Positions 12,752 through 28,712 of a stretch of 64,000 nucleotides of DNA are shown in pieces. The position numbers and the translations under genes were made by a program. Under the pieces are notes generated by a model, which was not told where the DNA came from, searched no databases, and was given only the letters and a program-made list of their open reading frames with translations. How positions within the stretch are numbered: position 1 is the stretch's first letter; every line of letters starts with the position of its first letter. Source of the stretch: Protonemura montana (Eukaryota; Arthropoda; Insecta; Plecoptera; Nemouridae); the NCBI GenBank assembly GCA_947568835.1, contig OX387608.1, positions 18,014,535 to 18,078,534 on the forward strand, read 5' to 3'.

Positions 12752-13358
12752 TTATTCTGCCCGAGCCACCTCTCTAGGGCCTAGGCCGGTCATTACACTA
12801 GCAGGTTTGGTAAGTCTGATGATGGGAAGGAAATGCACTATCGAGTCACACAATGCTTCTTTACCCTGTGCGTTGAGGTGTGTACCATCATAACTAAGGT
12901 GCTTATCAAAGATTTTTTTGTCAAGAAAGTTTATTCTGATGTTAGAGCAGCATTTATCCTTCACCAAATTTATTGTATTGTGAATTAGAAGATTGATTTG
13001 CTTAATGCGTGAATAATCATCAATCTGTGAGACTTGGAACTTACGTCGAATTACGTTGTTGACGATAAGCTTGCATTTCCTGCTGATTGGAATATTCATG
13101 GTTGCTTGTGATGGTTGCTTGTGATGGTTGCTTGTGATGGTTGCTTGTGATGGTTGCTTGTGTTTCAGGTAACGGCCTCATCAAATCGTTAGATCTCCCC
13201 AGTACAATTAGCCAATCCTTACCGCTAAGCATCTTTGCTTCATTGCACGCTCTTTCCACTATCACTTTCAAGTTCACACTTGTCTTCAAGTAGGTACACA
13301 TATCATAGGTTTTCCCTTTTGATATTTCAATGAAAACCGAAAGTTCGGAGGAAAGCAA
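12752..13358 (-). mobile_element. LINE A: ORF1 with SGNH/esterase-like domain, broken
   Basis: Two overlapping minus-strand frames together cover an SGNH-hydrolase-like domain. The upstream frame (13358 to about 13160) has the block III region LIVLGRSNDL. The downstream frame (13099 to 12752) has YSRIKQINLLIHNT and the block V DGTHLN, where Asp and His are the catalytic pair of this fold. Esterase-type ORF1 proteins are known in CR1/L2-group LINEs. A 13-bp tandem repeat at 13098-13162 disrupts the frame between the two blocks. The element is degraded. Confidence 0.6.
13098..13162. repeat. 13-bp repeat, 5 copies
   Basis: Five units of ATGGTTGCTTGTG (65 bp), placed inside the LINE A ORF1 relic. 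Confidence 0.95.
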
Positions 13359-13746
13359 TACGAGGGTTCGACGGGCGGTATCCCGATTTTTACAGTGAAT
13401 TACAAACGTTACGTGGAATTTATCAATGGATTTTATTTAGAAACATAGGCGATGAAAAATTGGAACAGATGACAAGTTTAGTAAATGATACTGTGGTAAA
13501 GAATTGAAAAGAGGTATAAAAGTGGTTACAGACAATCACTGAATTTATGCATGAGATTTTACAAGTATATATTATTATCAAGTAACTCACCAGGGGAATG
13601 GATTCTTGCAGCGTCGCACTTGATCAGTTTAAAATCAGACTTTAGTTGAAAAACTAGACTTGTTGGGAAATTGGCAAATTGAATAAGTTTCTGTGTATTT
13701 CTATCAATCAGAATTACAAGTCTATCAAGTCTATCATTATCAAGTG
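13359..13746. other. no recognised feature
   Basis: AT-rich sequence between the LINE A ORF1 relic and the 104-bp array. A minus-strand open frame at 13559-13786 has no recognised similarity and overlaps the array. Confidence 0.4.
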
Positions 13747-14253
13747 ATGATTTATATGCTATTGCAGTTAAGACAAGAGATCTCATGTTGCACTCTGGTC
13801 TTCATGATAAAGGTGGTGTTCTAGAAAGTCAAGGGTGGCTGTTGACCGTGATGATTTATATGCTATTGCAGTTAAGACAAGAGATCTCATGTTGCACTCT
13901 GGTCTTCATGATAAAGGTGGTGTTCTAGAAAGTCAAGGGTGGCTGTTGACCGTGGTGATTTATATGCTATTGCAGTTAAGACAAGAGATCTCATGTTGCA
14001 CTCTGGTCTTCATGATAAAAGTGGTGTTCTAGAAAGTCAAGGGTGGCTGTTGACCGTGGTGATTTATATGCTATTGCAGTTAAGACAAGAGATCTCATGT
14101 TGCACTCTGGTCTTCATGATAAAGGTGGTGTTCTAGAAAGTCAAGGGTGGCTGTTGACCGTGGTGATTTATATGCTATTGCAGATAAGACAAGAGATCTC
14201 ATGTTGCACTCTGGTCTTCATGATAAAGGTGGTGTTCTAGAAGGGCAAGGGTG
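13747..14253. repeat. 104-bp minisatellite, about 4.9 copies
   Basis: Units start at 13747, 13851, 13955, 14059 and 14163. They are almost identical. The 104-bp period shifts frame by two at each unit, so the staggered 65-codon frames seen here read the same peptides in rotation. The last unit runs into a frame that continues beyond the array (see 14147-14362), so the array may have grown from the start of a coding exon. Confidence 0.93.
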
Positions 14254-14362
14254 GATTCCTATGCTAATGAAGTTCAGGGTAGCTAACCATTGTGTTCAGG
14301 AATTTGGCCGGTGTACAGGCTCAACAAGGATGCAATCTATGATTGCATGGAGGTGGTTGTGA
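14147..14362 (+). CDS. possible C-terminal exon, unrecognised
   Basis: The final 104-bp unit opens into a frame ending VANHCVQEFGRCTGSTRMQS and MIAWRWL, then a stop. The part past 14253 is unique sequence with balanced composition and looks protein-like, perhaps the end of a gene or transposon ORF. No upstream exon or partner was identified, and I do not recognise the family. It could be chance. Confidence 0.25.
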   Translation: MAVDRGDLYAIADKTRDLMLHSGLHDKGGVLEGQGWIPMLMKFRVANHCVQEFGRCTGSTRMQSMIAWRWL

Positions 14363-16290
14363 AATGAGAGTAATCACGAGGATTACATTGTGATACACAT
14401 TTACTTGATAGTTACTCCCTAATTTTTGCTTCAGAATTATATACAGTTGTTAGCTACGCTTTTCATTGATACTGTTCATTTGATGGCTTCATCAGTTTTA
14501 CAATAAATTGTGCCAAATGCATGAGTTCGTAAAAACATGCATCAACTATAACCGCCTCTAACGTAATCCATAATAAGTATTCATCTAAAAGCTAAATCAC
14601 AAAAGTCACACTTGTTTAAATTACTAGTCTTTTGTGATAGTTTAGTAAAATTAGTCAATTTAAAAAAAAAACTGTCGGCTGAACAAGCGACCAGTTGACA
14701 TGTTATCTCGATCCGTTGAAAGGAGCACAGATTCTTACAGCTTCTTCAGGTGACCCAGACTCAAGGAAATGTACAAAAAACAATTTTTTCAATTTTTTAT
14801 TTTTCCATTTGATGTTTTAGCTTTTCAAATATATAATTACGGTTATGTAGTATTATTCTTACAATTACAGGATTGTTTTATATCGATCGATTTGCAATAG
14901 CATATCGTGCATGGCATTAATTTTCTGAATATGGTAACCATGTTTTGTTATTTTTCAATCCTGCTTTGTCATTTTCAATATCAGGCTGAATTTGGCTGAA
15001 TCAAAATTTAAATAGTTGCGCCAACATTCGTCTGTACCGGCTGTCCTTGTTGAACAGATGTTTATTAAATGTTGGTTCCGATTTGAGTGGTATCAGAGGT
15101 GGTATACTTCAGTTTACTTCGATCGTTTTATATGGTTTTGTTTGTGCCATATTTGATAATGCCTTGTTGTTTACGTTTAACGAAGAAGCGGAAGCAAAGC
15201 TTTCAGATAAAATCAGTTTTTAAGCCTCAAGATGTTGTAGTGGAAAAGAAGCAAAAGTGGGGTTAAATACGCCTGGTACCAGGCGCTCAATAACGCCTTT
15301 TTTAAGTTCGTCAAGACAAAAGTTGGAAGGACACTTTGAAGATTCAGAAATCAGTGAGAATAGTCCAGACAGTGGTAACGAAATTATCAGCATGGAACTT
15401 TTGACGGTTGCTCTGCAGAGCTTCGTTGCTTGTCGCGAGTGCCACGACAAATCGTGCATCTCTACAGTGACCAGTGTGCATCATAGTCTTGCATCAAAAC
15501 TGAAACTTTTTGTGAACGTTGTAAAGCTGAGTTTGCCTTCGATTCATCAGAGAAAAGAGTAATTGCAGCTGCTGGTTAAGCTTTTTTGGTATGATGTGAA
15601 TACACGTTTGGTTTTTGGTCTACGAAAGATTAGCAAGGAGCGCAAGGCAAGGCAGATTTGAAGAAACTGCAAGCGGCAGCTTGAGGACATGGAAGATAAC
15701 TTGGACAACCCTTCTTATCGAGCTGGAATCGCTAGAAAAATGAGAAAGTAAGATTAAATTATTGCTTCAGGCGGTCCAATTTAGTAATTTAGCGGAATTT
15801 ATTGGTCAGCGAAACGCGTCAAACAAGAAAATACTATGCAAGATCCAAGAAAACTATTGTATTACTAATAATAAGAAGTATGCCTGCTCAAATAAAATAA
15901 CTTTTTGGTTCTAAACTTTCAGAACATTGCGCTTTTATGGAAAAATAGCAAAAATAGCGTGCTAAAAATAACCACTGCGATTATCTCGGCTCCCAGTTTT
16001 GTTGTATTCACTGTACTTTTACTCAGAGTCTGAAAAGCAGCCTCATCATCCCCTCATTCACAGACCTCATTAGATCAGTGCCACATGGCCAATGCAACCA
16101 TCTTCTGACTTTGTGTTTGTTTGATTCTAGCTTGCAGTGAAGTCTGGAAGGACATAGAGTTGAGCTGTCAACTTCAACTCATCCTACAGATGTGACTCTT
16201 GACAGGTAGGTTTCAATATTTCAAGATGCAATACAAAGTGGAAATATATCATCATGGTTTGTTGAGGGGGCAAAGAGGGATGTTACTAAT
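14363..16290. other. intergenic region with a decayed coding relic
   Basis: AT-rich, no intact gene. The only protein-like signal is at 15257-15740 (separate entry). No SERCA exon 1 could be found here. Confidence 0.5.
15257..15562 (+). pseudogene. relic of a CxxC-containing ORF, unrecognised
   Basis: The plus-strand frame reads EIISMELLTVALQSFVACRE then CHDKSC. A one-base shift near 15508 continues it as KLFCERCKAEFAFDSS, giving a second CxxC pair. The paired zinc-finger-like cysteines and the leucine-rich lead-in recall the N-terminal part of some invertebrate transposon proteins (Mutator-like type), but this is only an impression. Further protein-like pieces (LVFGLRKISKERKARQ) follow to about 15740 with stops. 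A dead coding relic. Confidence 0.3.
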
Positions 16291-16330
16291 GTCGGCGCTG
16301 TGTGCCAGGAATATTGATAAGACTTGGCGC

Positions 16331-17189
16331 CAGTGTTGAGTAGGAACTTAACGGAAATAACGCGTTCCTTGTAACGCGTTCTTTTTCGGGAACTTTCGCG
16401 GTAACGCGTTCTTTTTTCTTGGTAGTAACGTAACGGAATAACCGTTCCTTTATACCAAGAACGTAAAACGACATTTACGTTCCCGTTAAAGTTCCTATTT
16501 TGGCATTCTTGTAGGTATTTGGTATTTCATTTTTTAATCCTTTCGGGTATTTCAAAAAATAGATAAACTTGGCCATAAGACATGTCACATGTCAAAGTAA
16601 GTCAACGCTGCATTGTTCTCGATTTCCAAAGACTGAGTTCCTCTTTCCGTCCATGCGTCATGCATTTTGCTAAAAAAAACCAAGATCACTGTGCAGGTGT
16701 GGAGACTGGAGAAGCGATGAAGTGGGGTTCATCGTAAACAACCAATGAGCAATTAGCATCATGAGGGAAGAGACACCCCCATACCCCGAAGTATCTGCTC
16801 ATCCCCCGACATTTAAATCTTTGCCTGGCCCGTGTCTCGTTCAGTTTACAGTCGTTACTCGTCCTGTGGTTTCGTCCTTCGTTCGGTTTTCGCTTAAACG
16901 TTTTAAACGTCGTTTTACCATTCGAAAATGTCAAGCCTTTTTTTTTTGTTGGAAGAGCAAGACGGCATTGGCTTGAATTTTCGTGCTAAATGCCTTTTGT
17001 GTGTTCCGTTTCAAAAGTTTTGGTATAAGTCGAGAATTTTTAAGGAACTGAAATATGAACTTAGTTCCTTTTGAGGAACTATTCAGTTCCTATTTATTTT
17101 TAGGAACTGGAACTGAATTAAGTTCCTTTCAAGGAGGAGGAACTGGAACTGAACTAAGTTCTTTTTTAAAAGGAACTTACTCAAGACTG
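16331..17189 (+). mobile_element. non-autonomous hAT-like transposon, 859 bp
   Basis: Flanked by an 8-bp target-site duplication CTTGGCGC (16323-16330 and 17190-17197). The termini are inverted: the left end reads CAGTGTTGAGTAGGAACTT, and the right end read in reverse CAGTCTTGAGTAAGTTCC. The CAG(T/G) ends with an 8-bp duplication are the hallmark of hAT elements. Internally, a frame from 16928 begins MSSLFFLLEEQDGIGL and has a CLLC pair like the start of a BED finger; it stops early, so no transposase is encoded. Copy 2 of the block has the unfilled site at 34546-34553, one CTTGGCGC only. Confidence 0.88.
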
Positions 17190-17304
17190 CTTGGCGCTAA
17201 TCCACCTTGTATTTGTTCTACGTGATTTAAAACTCCAATCATACTTTATCTTGCTATCGCAACACCAAGGCTTCCTGCTATGCCATAACATGCCATAACG
17301 AACC

Positions 17305-18168
17305 ATGTCATACCATACCATTAGATATACCATACCTTGCCATGCCATGCCATGCCATGCCATGCCATGCCATGCCTTGCCTTGCCATGCCATGCCATGC
17401 CATGCCATGCCATGCCTTGCCTTGCCATGCCATGTCTTGCCATGCCATGCCATGCCATGCCTTGCCATGCCTTGCCTCGCCATGCCATGCCATGCCTTGC
17501 CATGCCTTGCCATGCCTTGCCATGCCTTGCCATGCCTTGCCATGCCATGCCATGCCTTGCCATGCCATGACATGCCTTGCCATGCCATGCCATGCCTTGC
17601 CTCGCCATGCCTTGCCATGCCATGCCTTGCCTTGCCTTGCCTTGCCTTGCCATACCATGCCATGCCATGCCATGCCTTGCCATGCCATGCCTTGCCTTGC
17701 CTTGCCATGCCTCGCCATGCCATGTCATGCCTTGCCATGCCATGCCATGCCTTGCCATGCCATGCCTTGCCATGCCTTGCCTTGCCATGCCATGCCTTGC
17801 CATACCATGCCATGCCATGCCATGCCATGCCATGCCTTGCCATGCCATGCCATGCCATGCCTTGCCATGCCATGCCTTGCCTTGCCATGCCATGCCATGC
17901 CATGCCATGTCATGCCTTGCCTTGCCATGCCATGCCATGTCATGCCTTGCCATGCCATGCCATGCCATGCCATGTCATGCCTTGCCTTGCCATGCCATGC
18001 CATGCCATGCCATGCCATGGCATGCCATGTCATGCCATGCCTTGCCTTGCCATGCCATGCCATGCCATGCCATGCCATACCATGCCATGCCTTGCCATGC
18101 CTTGCCATGCCATGCCATGCCATGCCATGTCTTGCCTTGCCCTGCCATGCCATGCCATGCCTTGCCAA
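17305..18168. repeat. (TGCCA/TGCCT)n pentanucleotide array, copy 1
   Basis: About 840 bp of 5-bp units, TGCCA with frequent TGCCT and rare TGTCA, TACCA or TCGCC variants. Long open frames on both strands (Met-Pro-Cys-His-Ala type and its reverse) arise only because the unit has no stop in most frames. Copy 2 has the same array but only about 520 bp long. Confidence 0.95.
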
Positions 18169-18798
18169 ACGAGGGACTTTTGACCAATATTTCCCGAGCA
18201 ATATTTGGTTTTGTTCCACGTGGCTGGTGCTGGTGCTGGTGCTGCTAGAAATGGTTGATCTTACAAGATGCTGTGGTTCTGTATCTTTAGAGTTTTTAAG
18301 CTTAGAGTAAACAATCTAACAATCCTTCCATTGTCTCTGACTAAAGAGATGTTCGCAAGCTTCCATTACATTGCGTCGATCTGTTGATTCTTGATGGCCG
18401 TTATGATTTGATGGCTTTTTGTCTGCTGTCAGATTTAATAGAGGCTTCTCTTTGGCTTCTCTTTGGCTTCTATTTAACTTCTATTTCGGTTGATGTTTGT
18501 GCGTTGTTTCAAACGGAAACTGGTTTACCGAGGCAAGATCGTGAGTCGCCGCTATTTCCGACTCTCGCCGAGTGCATCGACGTTGAATGACGGCGTTGTC
18601 GCTTAACTCGGTCGCTGTGACGTCAGACAGTAGCTGGTGACGTCAGACAGTAGACTGATATCTGTACACGCCTTGAGCTCGCGTGTTGAACGAAGCCTTC
18701 TAAACGCCCGTCCCCTTCTAGACACTGAATCTAGGGTCCCTAGCAGAACAAACTCTTATTACACTTGGTACTTCATTCACTTGTTTCTTTTGTTTCAG
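18169..18798 (+). other. SERCA upstream/intronic segment before exon 2
   Basis: Single-copy-like sequence conserved in both blocks (copy 2: 35208-35833). It holds repeated GGCTTCTCTTT runs near 18441 and two CRE palindromes at 18618-18645. No Met-led SERCA exon 1 is present: nothing encodes the expected residues before the ELPAEEG microexon. Confidence 0.5.
18618..18645. promoter_or_regulatory. two CRE-type palindromes, copy 1
   Basis: TGACGTCA occurs at 18618-18625 and 18638-18645 inside a 20-bp tandem duplication (TGACGTCAGACAGTAG in each). TGACGTCA is the full cAMP-response-element palindrome bound by CREB/ATF proteins. Position upstream of SERCA exon 2 suggests a regulatory role, but this is inference. 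Confidence 0.4.
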
Positions 18799-18816
18799 AA
18801 TTACCTGCTGAAGAAG
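18799..18816 (+). CDS. SERCA: SERCA copy 1, 18-bp microexon (exon 2)
   Basis: Preceded by TTTTGTTTCAG and followed by GTGAGT. With flanking phases it encodes ELPAEEG. An 18-bp second exon is also found in vertebrate ATP2A genes, so this is an ancient exon structure. Confidence 0.88.
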
Positions 18817-18906
18817 GTGAGTTTCATTTACAAGATTAATTCCTAAATGACAGAAACAAGTTGTCTTTGTTGCACTTTGATTCTAAATTGTTTTTATTTC
18901 CCGCAG

Positions 18907-18989
18907 GAAAATCGATATGGCAGTTGGTACTGGAACAATTCGACGACCTTTTAGTCAAGATCCTATTATTAGCCGCAATCATCTCCTTT
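18907..18989 (+). CDS. SERCA: SERCA copy 1 exon 3 (83 bp)
   Basis: Encodes [20 protein letters not shown] and LLAAIISF, leading into transmembrane segment M1. Acceptor CCCGCAG, donor GTAAGT. Confidence 0.92.
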
Positions 18990-18993
18990 GTAA

Positions 18994-19735
<742 letters not shown>

Positions 19736-19822
19736 GCCTGGGACTTCAGTCTCTCAATCTAGGAAGTGGTTTAAATGAGATGGACTTGAATTGGTATAAA
19801 ATGGATCTCAAGATGATCCTGA

Positions 19823-20146
<324 letters not shown>

Positions 20147-20240
20147 TAGCGTCACTAGAATCAGAGTGACTCTGAGTATTCACAGCCTCTTGGTTCTACT
20201 CCTTGGAGATCTAAGATGTCCAAGTGGAGATCAGGTGTAG

Positions 20241-21471
<1,231 letters not shown>

Positions 21472-21764
21472 AGAAATATTGAAATTAAATTTCATACGAC
21501 AGTGGCTCCACTTAATGTGATGTTCCCGTACTCTGTATTTTTGTCGGTAAGGCAGTCATTTGGCGGCCATCTTTCACGCAGAGACTGAAACATTGACGTT
21601 GTTTCTCCACCTAGAACCTACACTCAACGCTAGCACCACATGGCCAGATGTCAAAACATAATAATGATTTCCTGTACAAAATGTTTGAATGATCCCAGAC
21701 AGATTGTGAAAAGAAAAAGCTATGCAATAAAATAGTTAACATTTATTATGCTGCCCAAACATTA

Positions 21765-22373
<609 letters not shown>

Positions 22374-22539
22374 TAATACTGGGTCTTTTGCTGATTTAAA
22401 ACTGTTTCTTTGTTATTATTCATTAGAACTATTTTAAAATACAGAGACCATCTTTACAGTTCATAAACCCATTCACTTTTTCACTATTGTAAGCAAGTTT
22501 TGTCATATGTTCATGTCATGGTCATGTCATGGTCATGTC

Positions 22540-23172
<633 letters not shown>

Positions 23173-23395
23173 TAGATTTGCTACGGTAACCAATAGCTGT
23201 CAAAACACCCAATTGTAAATATAGCTGGCATTATTTTCAATGAGAATCCCAGCTCTGTTTGAGATTCAGAATAATTTAGTAAATATGACAGCTTGCACTG
23301 TTGGCTTTCATCTGTTAAGCATAAAGAAAGCTGAGGCTTGTGAACCCAGTAAACTCCTAGAGGCTGTATTAGTAATTCTGTTGTTCTGATTCTAG

Positions 23396-24068
23396 GAAAC
23401 ATCTGCATCATGTGCAATGACTCTTCAATTGACTTCAACGAATTCAAGCAAGCTTTTGAGAAAGTAGGAGAAGCCACCGAGACTGCTTTGATTGTTCTCG
23501 CTGAGAAGATGAACCCCTTCTCGTTGCCCAATACCGGACTTGACCGACGTTCCGCCGCCATCGTAGTCCGTCAAGAGATTGAAACAAAGTGGAAGAAGGA
23601 ATTTACTCTGGAATTCTCTCGAGATCGCAAGTCCATGTCCTCGTACTGCGTACCATTGAAGGCTTCTCGTCTGGGAACTGGACCCAAGCTGTTTGTCAAG
23701 GGAGCACCGGAAGGTGTACTTGAACGTTGCACACATGCCCGAGTTGGTACACAGAAAGTGCCGCTGACGCCCACGTTGAAGAAACGCATCCTGGAGCTCA
23801 CTGCCACCTACGGTTGCGGAAGAGATACTCTCCGTTGTCTTGCCCTGGCTGTCGCTGATACCCCAATGAAACTGGTGGACATGAACCTGACAGACTCGAC
23901 CAAGTTCTACACTTATGAAGTCAACCTTACCTTCGTTGGAGTCGTTGGAATGTTGGATCCTCCTCGCAAGGAAGTTTTCGACGCCATTGTACGATGCAGG
24001 GCCGCTGGAATCCGAGTCATTGTCATCACTGGAGATAACAAGGCTACAGCTGAAGCCATCTGCCGCAG
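23396..24068 (+). CDS. SERCA: SERCA copy 1 exon 9 (673 bp), complete N-domain
   Basis: Encodes the nucleotide-binding domain: [41 protein letters not shown] (ATP-site Lys), TLRCLALA, then the P-domain GMLDPPR and [16 protein letters not shown]. The donor after CGCAG is GCACGT, a GC-type site; reading on instead gives a TAA after four codons. Confidence 0.92.
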
Positions 24069-24079
24069 GCACGTATAAT

Positions 24080-24825
24080 ACACAAGCTTGCACCAAGCCA
24101 TATACCTTGGTACACATGTCCCTGACTCCCATTGAAGATGCCAACCCAGCTGTACACATCCATGCTTGCACCATGCCCTATACCTTGACACACATGTCCC
24201 TGACTCCCATTGAAGATGCCAACCCAGCTGTACACATCCATGCTTGCACCATGCCCTATACCTTGACACAAATGTCCCTGGCTCCCATTGAAGATGCCAA
24301 CCCAGCTGTACACATCCATGCTTGCACCATGCCCTATACCTTTGCACACATGTCCCTGGCTCCCATTGAAGATGCCAACCCAGCTGTACACATCCATGCT
24401 TGCACCATGCCCTATACCTTGACACACATGTCCCTGGCTCCCATTGAAGATGCCAACCCAGCTGTACACATCCATGCTTGCACCATGCCCTATACCTTGA
24501 CACATAGTCCCTGGCTCCCATTGAAGATGCCAACCCAGCTGCACACATCCATGCTTGCACCATGCCCTATACCTTGACACACATGTCCCTGACTCCCATT
24601 GAAGATGCGAACCCAGCTGCACACATCCATGCTTGCACCAAGCCCTTTACCTTGACACACATGTCCCTGGCTCCCATTGAAGATGCCAACCCAGCTGTAC
24701 ACATCCATGCTTGCACCATGCCCTATACCTTGACACACATGTCCCTGGCTCCCATTGAAGATGCCAACCCAGCTGTACACATCCATGCTTGCACCATGCC
24801 CTATACCTTGACACATATGTTCCTG
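24080..24825. repeat. 78-bp minisatellite in GC-AG intron, copy 1
   Basis: About 9.5 units of 78 bp. Since 78 is a multiple of three and the unit is stop-free in several frames, long open frames occur on both strands (26-residue repeats containing THMSLAPIEDANPAV forward and GHGASMDVYSWVGIFNGSQG reverse). They are out of frame with SERCA and are not called as genes. Copy 2 has about 16.5 units. Confidence 0.93.
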
Positions 24826-24830
24826 GCTAA

Positions 24831-25223
<393 letters not shown>

Positions 25224-25309
25224 TAGTTGATAATAACACGTGGCAATAAAATGCCTCCCGCATTGCAAGTGTTTTACTCGCGTGTACTTCAGGCTGAGAA
25301 TTGTGTTGC

Positions 25310-25590
25310 TATTTATTAATCACGAGCCCAGCAGCCGTCCTCTGCATTTCTTCTAAATCTTGTTCAAGTTTTGATGTTCGTGGGTCCCATGCCACTGCCA
25401 CATATTCCAACAAAAGTCACAACATTCCCATGCCACTGCCTCTTCCTATACCTTTGCATCTGTACCCTGTACATTTGTAACCATTACTAACCATAATCTC
25501 TCTTTCCAACTATGTTTTTTATATGGTCTTTCCAATTCAGGTTAGATCTAAGAGTTACCCCCAAGTATTTACAAGTATTTTCATACTTAA
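25310..25590 (-). mobile_element. LINE reverse-transcriptase fragment in intron
   Basis: Minus-strand pieces KYLGVTLRSNLNWKDHIKNI and VAWDPRTSKLEQDLEEMQRT then AAGLV match the conserved end of LINE reverse transcriptases. Internally deleted. Lies just beyond the right edge of the duplicated block, so copy 2 lacks it. Confidence 0.6.
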
Positions 25591-25600
25591 TGTTGAAATT

Positions 25601-26288
<688 letters not shown>

Positions 26289-26577
26289 GTGAGTTTCATT
26301 TTATCAACACAACTTAATCTTCAAGTTGACTTAACCTTTCAATTTTCACCTGCTCCGATTGCAATCAAATTTGCAGAGCACATTCCAGTGTTCCCAACTT
26401 CGACCCCACGCGGTTTTTAGAAATATCGGTCTGGTAGTTTCATAACGACTCAAAATATAGGAATATTTAGAGATTTTATATTAACTTTTGATGATGTAGG
26501 TTCATCATCCTATCAAAGTTTGCAATGATGTGACAGTAGCCAAGTAATTTCAATTGTTTTGTTTGTTTTGTTTCTAG

Positions 26578-26711
26578 ACTCATCATCTGTCATGCATTGG
26601 AGAGAGTGAGGACTTCAAGGGAATCAACTGTCACATCTTCCACAGCCCGTATCCCATGACGATGGCTCTTTCTGTGCTTGTTACCATAGAGATGCTCAAT
26701 GCCATGAACAG
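26578..26711 (+). CDS. SERCA: SERCA copy 1 exon 12 (134 bp)
   Basis: Encodes THHLSCIGESEDFKG through PYPMTMALSVLVTIEMLNAM, the luminal M7-M8 loop and M8. Downstream of the TAG. Acceptor TTTGTTTCTAG, donor GTCTGT. Confidence 0.9.
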
Positions 26712-26789
26712 GTCTGTACAAGACAACAGTATACACATGTTGTTGTCGACCAGTCCCTGGTTGCCATGGCAAAATAGTTCAACTTGAAT

Positions 26790-27069
<280 letters not shown>

Positions 27070-27080
27070 TAGGCTGTTAG

Positions 27081-27323
<243 letters not shown>

Positions 27324-28192
27324 GCCCCCTGGATACCCACAACCAAGCACCTACTTAACCTCCAGCCCAACAAACTCTAGGAGTTCACTTAAATTCTTAG
27401 AGAAGTGCCTTTTGTTTTGTATGCGAGGTGTTATTTTTATATAGAAAGGAAGCGGTTCTTTTTTTAGCAGTTAGTACGTCCCGGCAGAGGATTCCTCGGC
27501 CCAATATTACTCGCCTGACAATAATTTTACACGAAAGTGATTCCCGCAACGTGGGGGTTGGCGCCACTGGGTGATAATCGTAGTAGCGTACTTGTATACA
27601 TTCATTACACACAAACAAAATATGTTAGTAGCGAGTATTTATTATTTAACTTAGTGCAGGAACGTAAGCGGAGACTCACTCACCTTTCCACTAGTAATTT
27701 GCCGGGCAAAATGTGCATTCATTAACCTCTTTTCTATTTATTCACACACTAGATATTAGCTACACAGAGATTAGGCTAGCGTGGGCTGGCAACAGAAAGT
27801 GATGCGTGTTCCCTAACAAAGCTCCTGACAAAAGAACCCCTGATCCTGATCCTGGTCCTGGTCCAGACCCCTCGGTTCCCGGTGGAAACGCCGAAGTTTT
27901 CAGTGGACAATTGCCGCAAAGTCGTAAGTACTGGCTTGGCCTCGTGGCGTGCTGTTGGTTTGCCTAGCAGACATTTCTCAACCAGATTTCATGAATTGTT
28001 GCTTTCAATCTCCTTTTGTCTACCAAAAGTATGTAATATTTGACTGAAATCAGGAGTTAAATCAATGAATTATTTAGACAAGGACAAGAGTGTACATAAA
28101 CCTACAAACTAATAATGTATTGTTCACTTTGTTTCACTTGTCTGACATTGTTGTTTACAAATAAGACAGTGGATTGCTAATTTAATAAAAAC
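27324..28192 (+). other. SERCA 3' UTR and downstream sequence
   Basis: Non-coding after the SERCA stop. An AATAAA at 28184-28189 is a possible polyadenylation signal. CCTGATCCTGG-type micro-repeats lie near 27840-27865. No other feature seen. Confidence 0.45.
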
Positions 28193-28525
28193 ATGAGAGT
28201 TTTACGAGGAATGCACCGAGTGTTGTTTGCCGGGTTTGCTTTTCACGTGTGCAGTGGAGTGAGCTTGCCTGGGTTTTATCCGACCATGAACTTGAATGCC
28301 AGCGAGCAGCGTGGTTGCCAGTGGTTGGGATGTCTTCCTCCTCGCTTTCTTTCAGCTTCAAGCTTCTTTCAAGTATTTCACATAAATTACACCTCTAATG
28401 ATATATTTAATGATATATTTGATGATATGTTTGCCAGTAGCAATAGACAAGCAAATGGAGTGAAAACTCATGACATTCCATTGATACATTATCCTATTAA
28501 CATTGAAAGACAATTTTTGAGTTGA
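28193..28525 (+). CDS. hypothetical 110-codon ORF
   Basis: Starts MRVLRGMHRVLFAGFAFHVC, which looks like a signal peptide, then GVSLPGFYPTMNLNASEQRG with one N-glycosylation site. No family recognised and no splice partner found. May be chance. Confidence 0.2.
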   Translation: MRVLRGMHRVLFAGFAFHVCSGVSLPGFYPTMNLNASEQRGCQWLGCLPPRFLSASSFFQVFHINYTSNDIFNDIFDDMFASSNRQANGVKTHDIPLIHYPINIERQFLS

Positions 28526-28712
28526 ATTTAACCGTTGTGTTTTAAATGGAGTTTGACTTTCAAGTCATGTCTCGTGTTCCTCACTGACCGAGGTACATTC
28601 CTGTTTTTGAGTGAGTTTTAGGTTTGGCTTTGTGCAATTGTGAATACTTGCAAGTGAGGCCATGCGTTTGAGTTTGCAATCAGCTGGGACCATCTAATTA
28701 CTCAGGTAATGT

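Noticed and set aside
13835-14240. Staggered 65-codon frames starting MAVDRDDLYAIAVKT
   Set aside because: Each spans two 104-bp units in shifting frames; repeat artefact. Only the last, which leaves the array, was kept as a weak candidate.
17181-18310. Several 200-320 codon frames of Met-Pro-Cys-His-Ala or Met-Ala-Trp-His-Gly type
   Set aside because: Product of a 5-bp repeat without stops; open in nearly all frames of both strands.
18384-18590. 68-codon frame (MILDGRYDLMAF) as SERCA exon 1
   Set aside because: No similarity to the SERCA N-terminus and no donor in the right phase.
24069-24078. GTATAA as a normal GT donor for SERCA exon 9
   Set aside because: Splicing there would break the frame with exon 10 (giving D-W-S in place of R-I-G-V-F). 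The GC donor 5 bases upstream gives the conserved join.
23425-24174. 249-codon minus-strand frame opposite SERCA exon 9
   Set aside because: Antisense shadow of a real exon; the plus strand has the conserved protein and splice sites.
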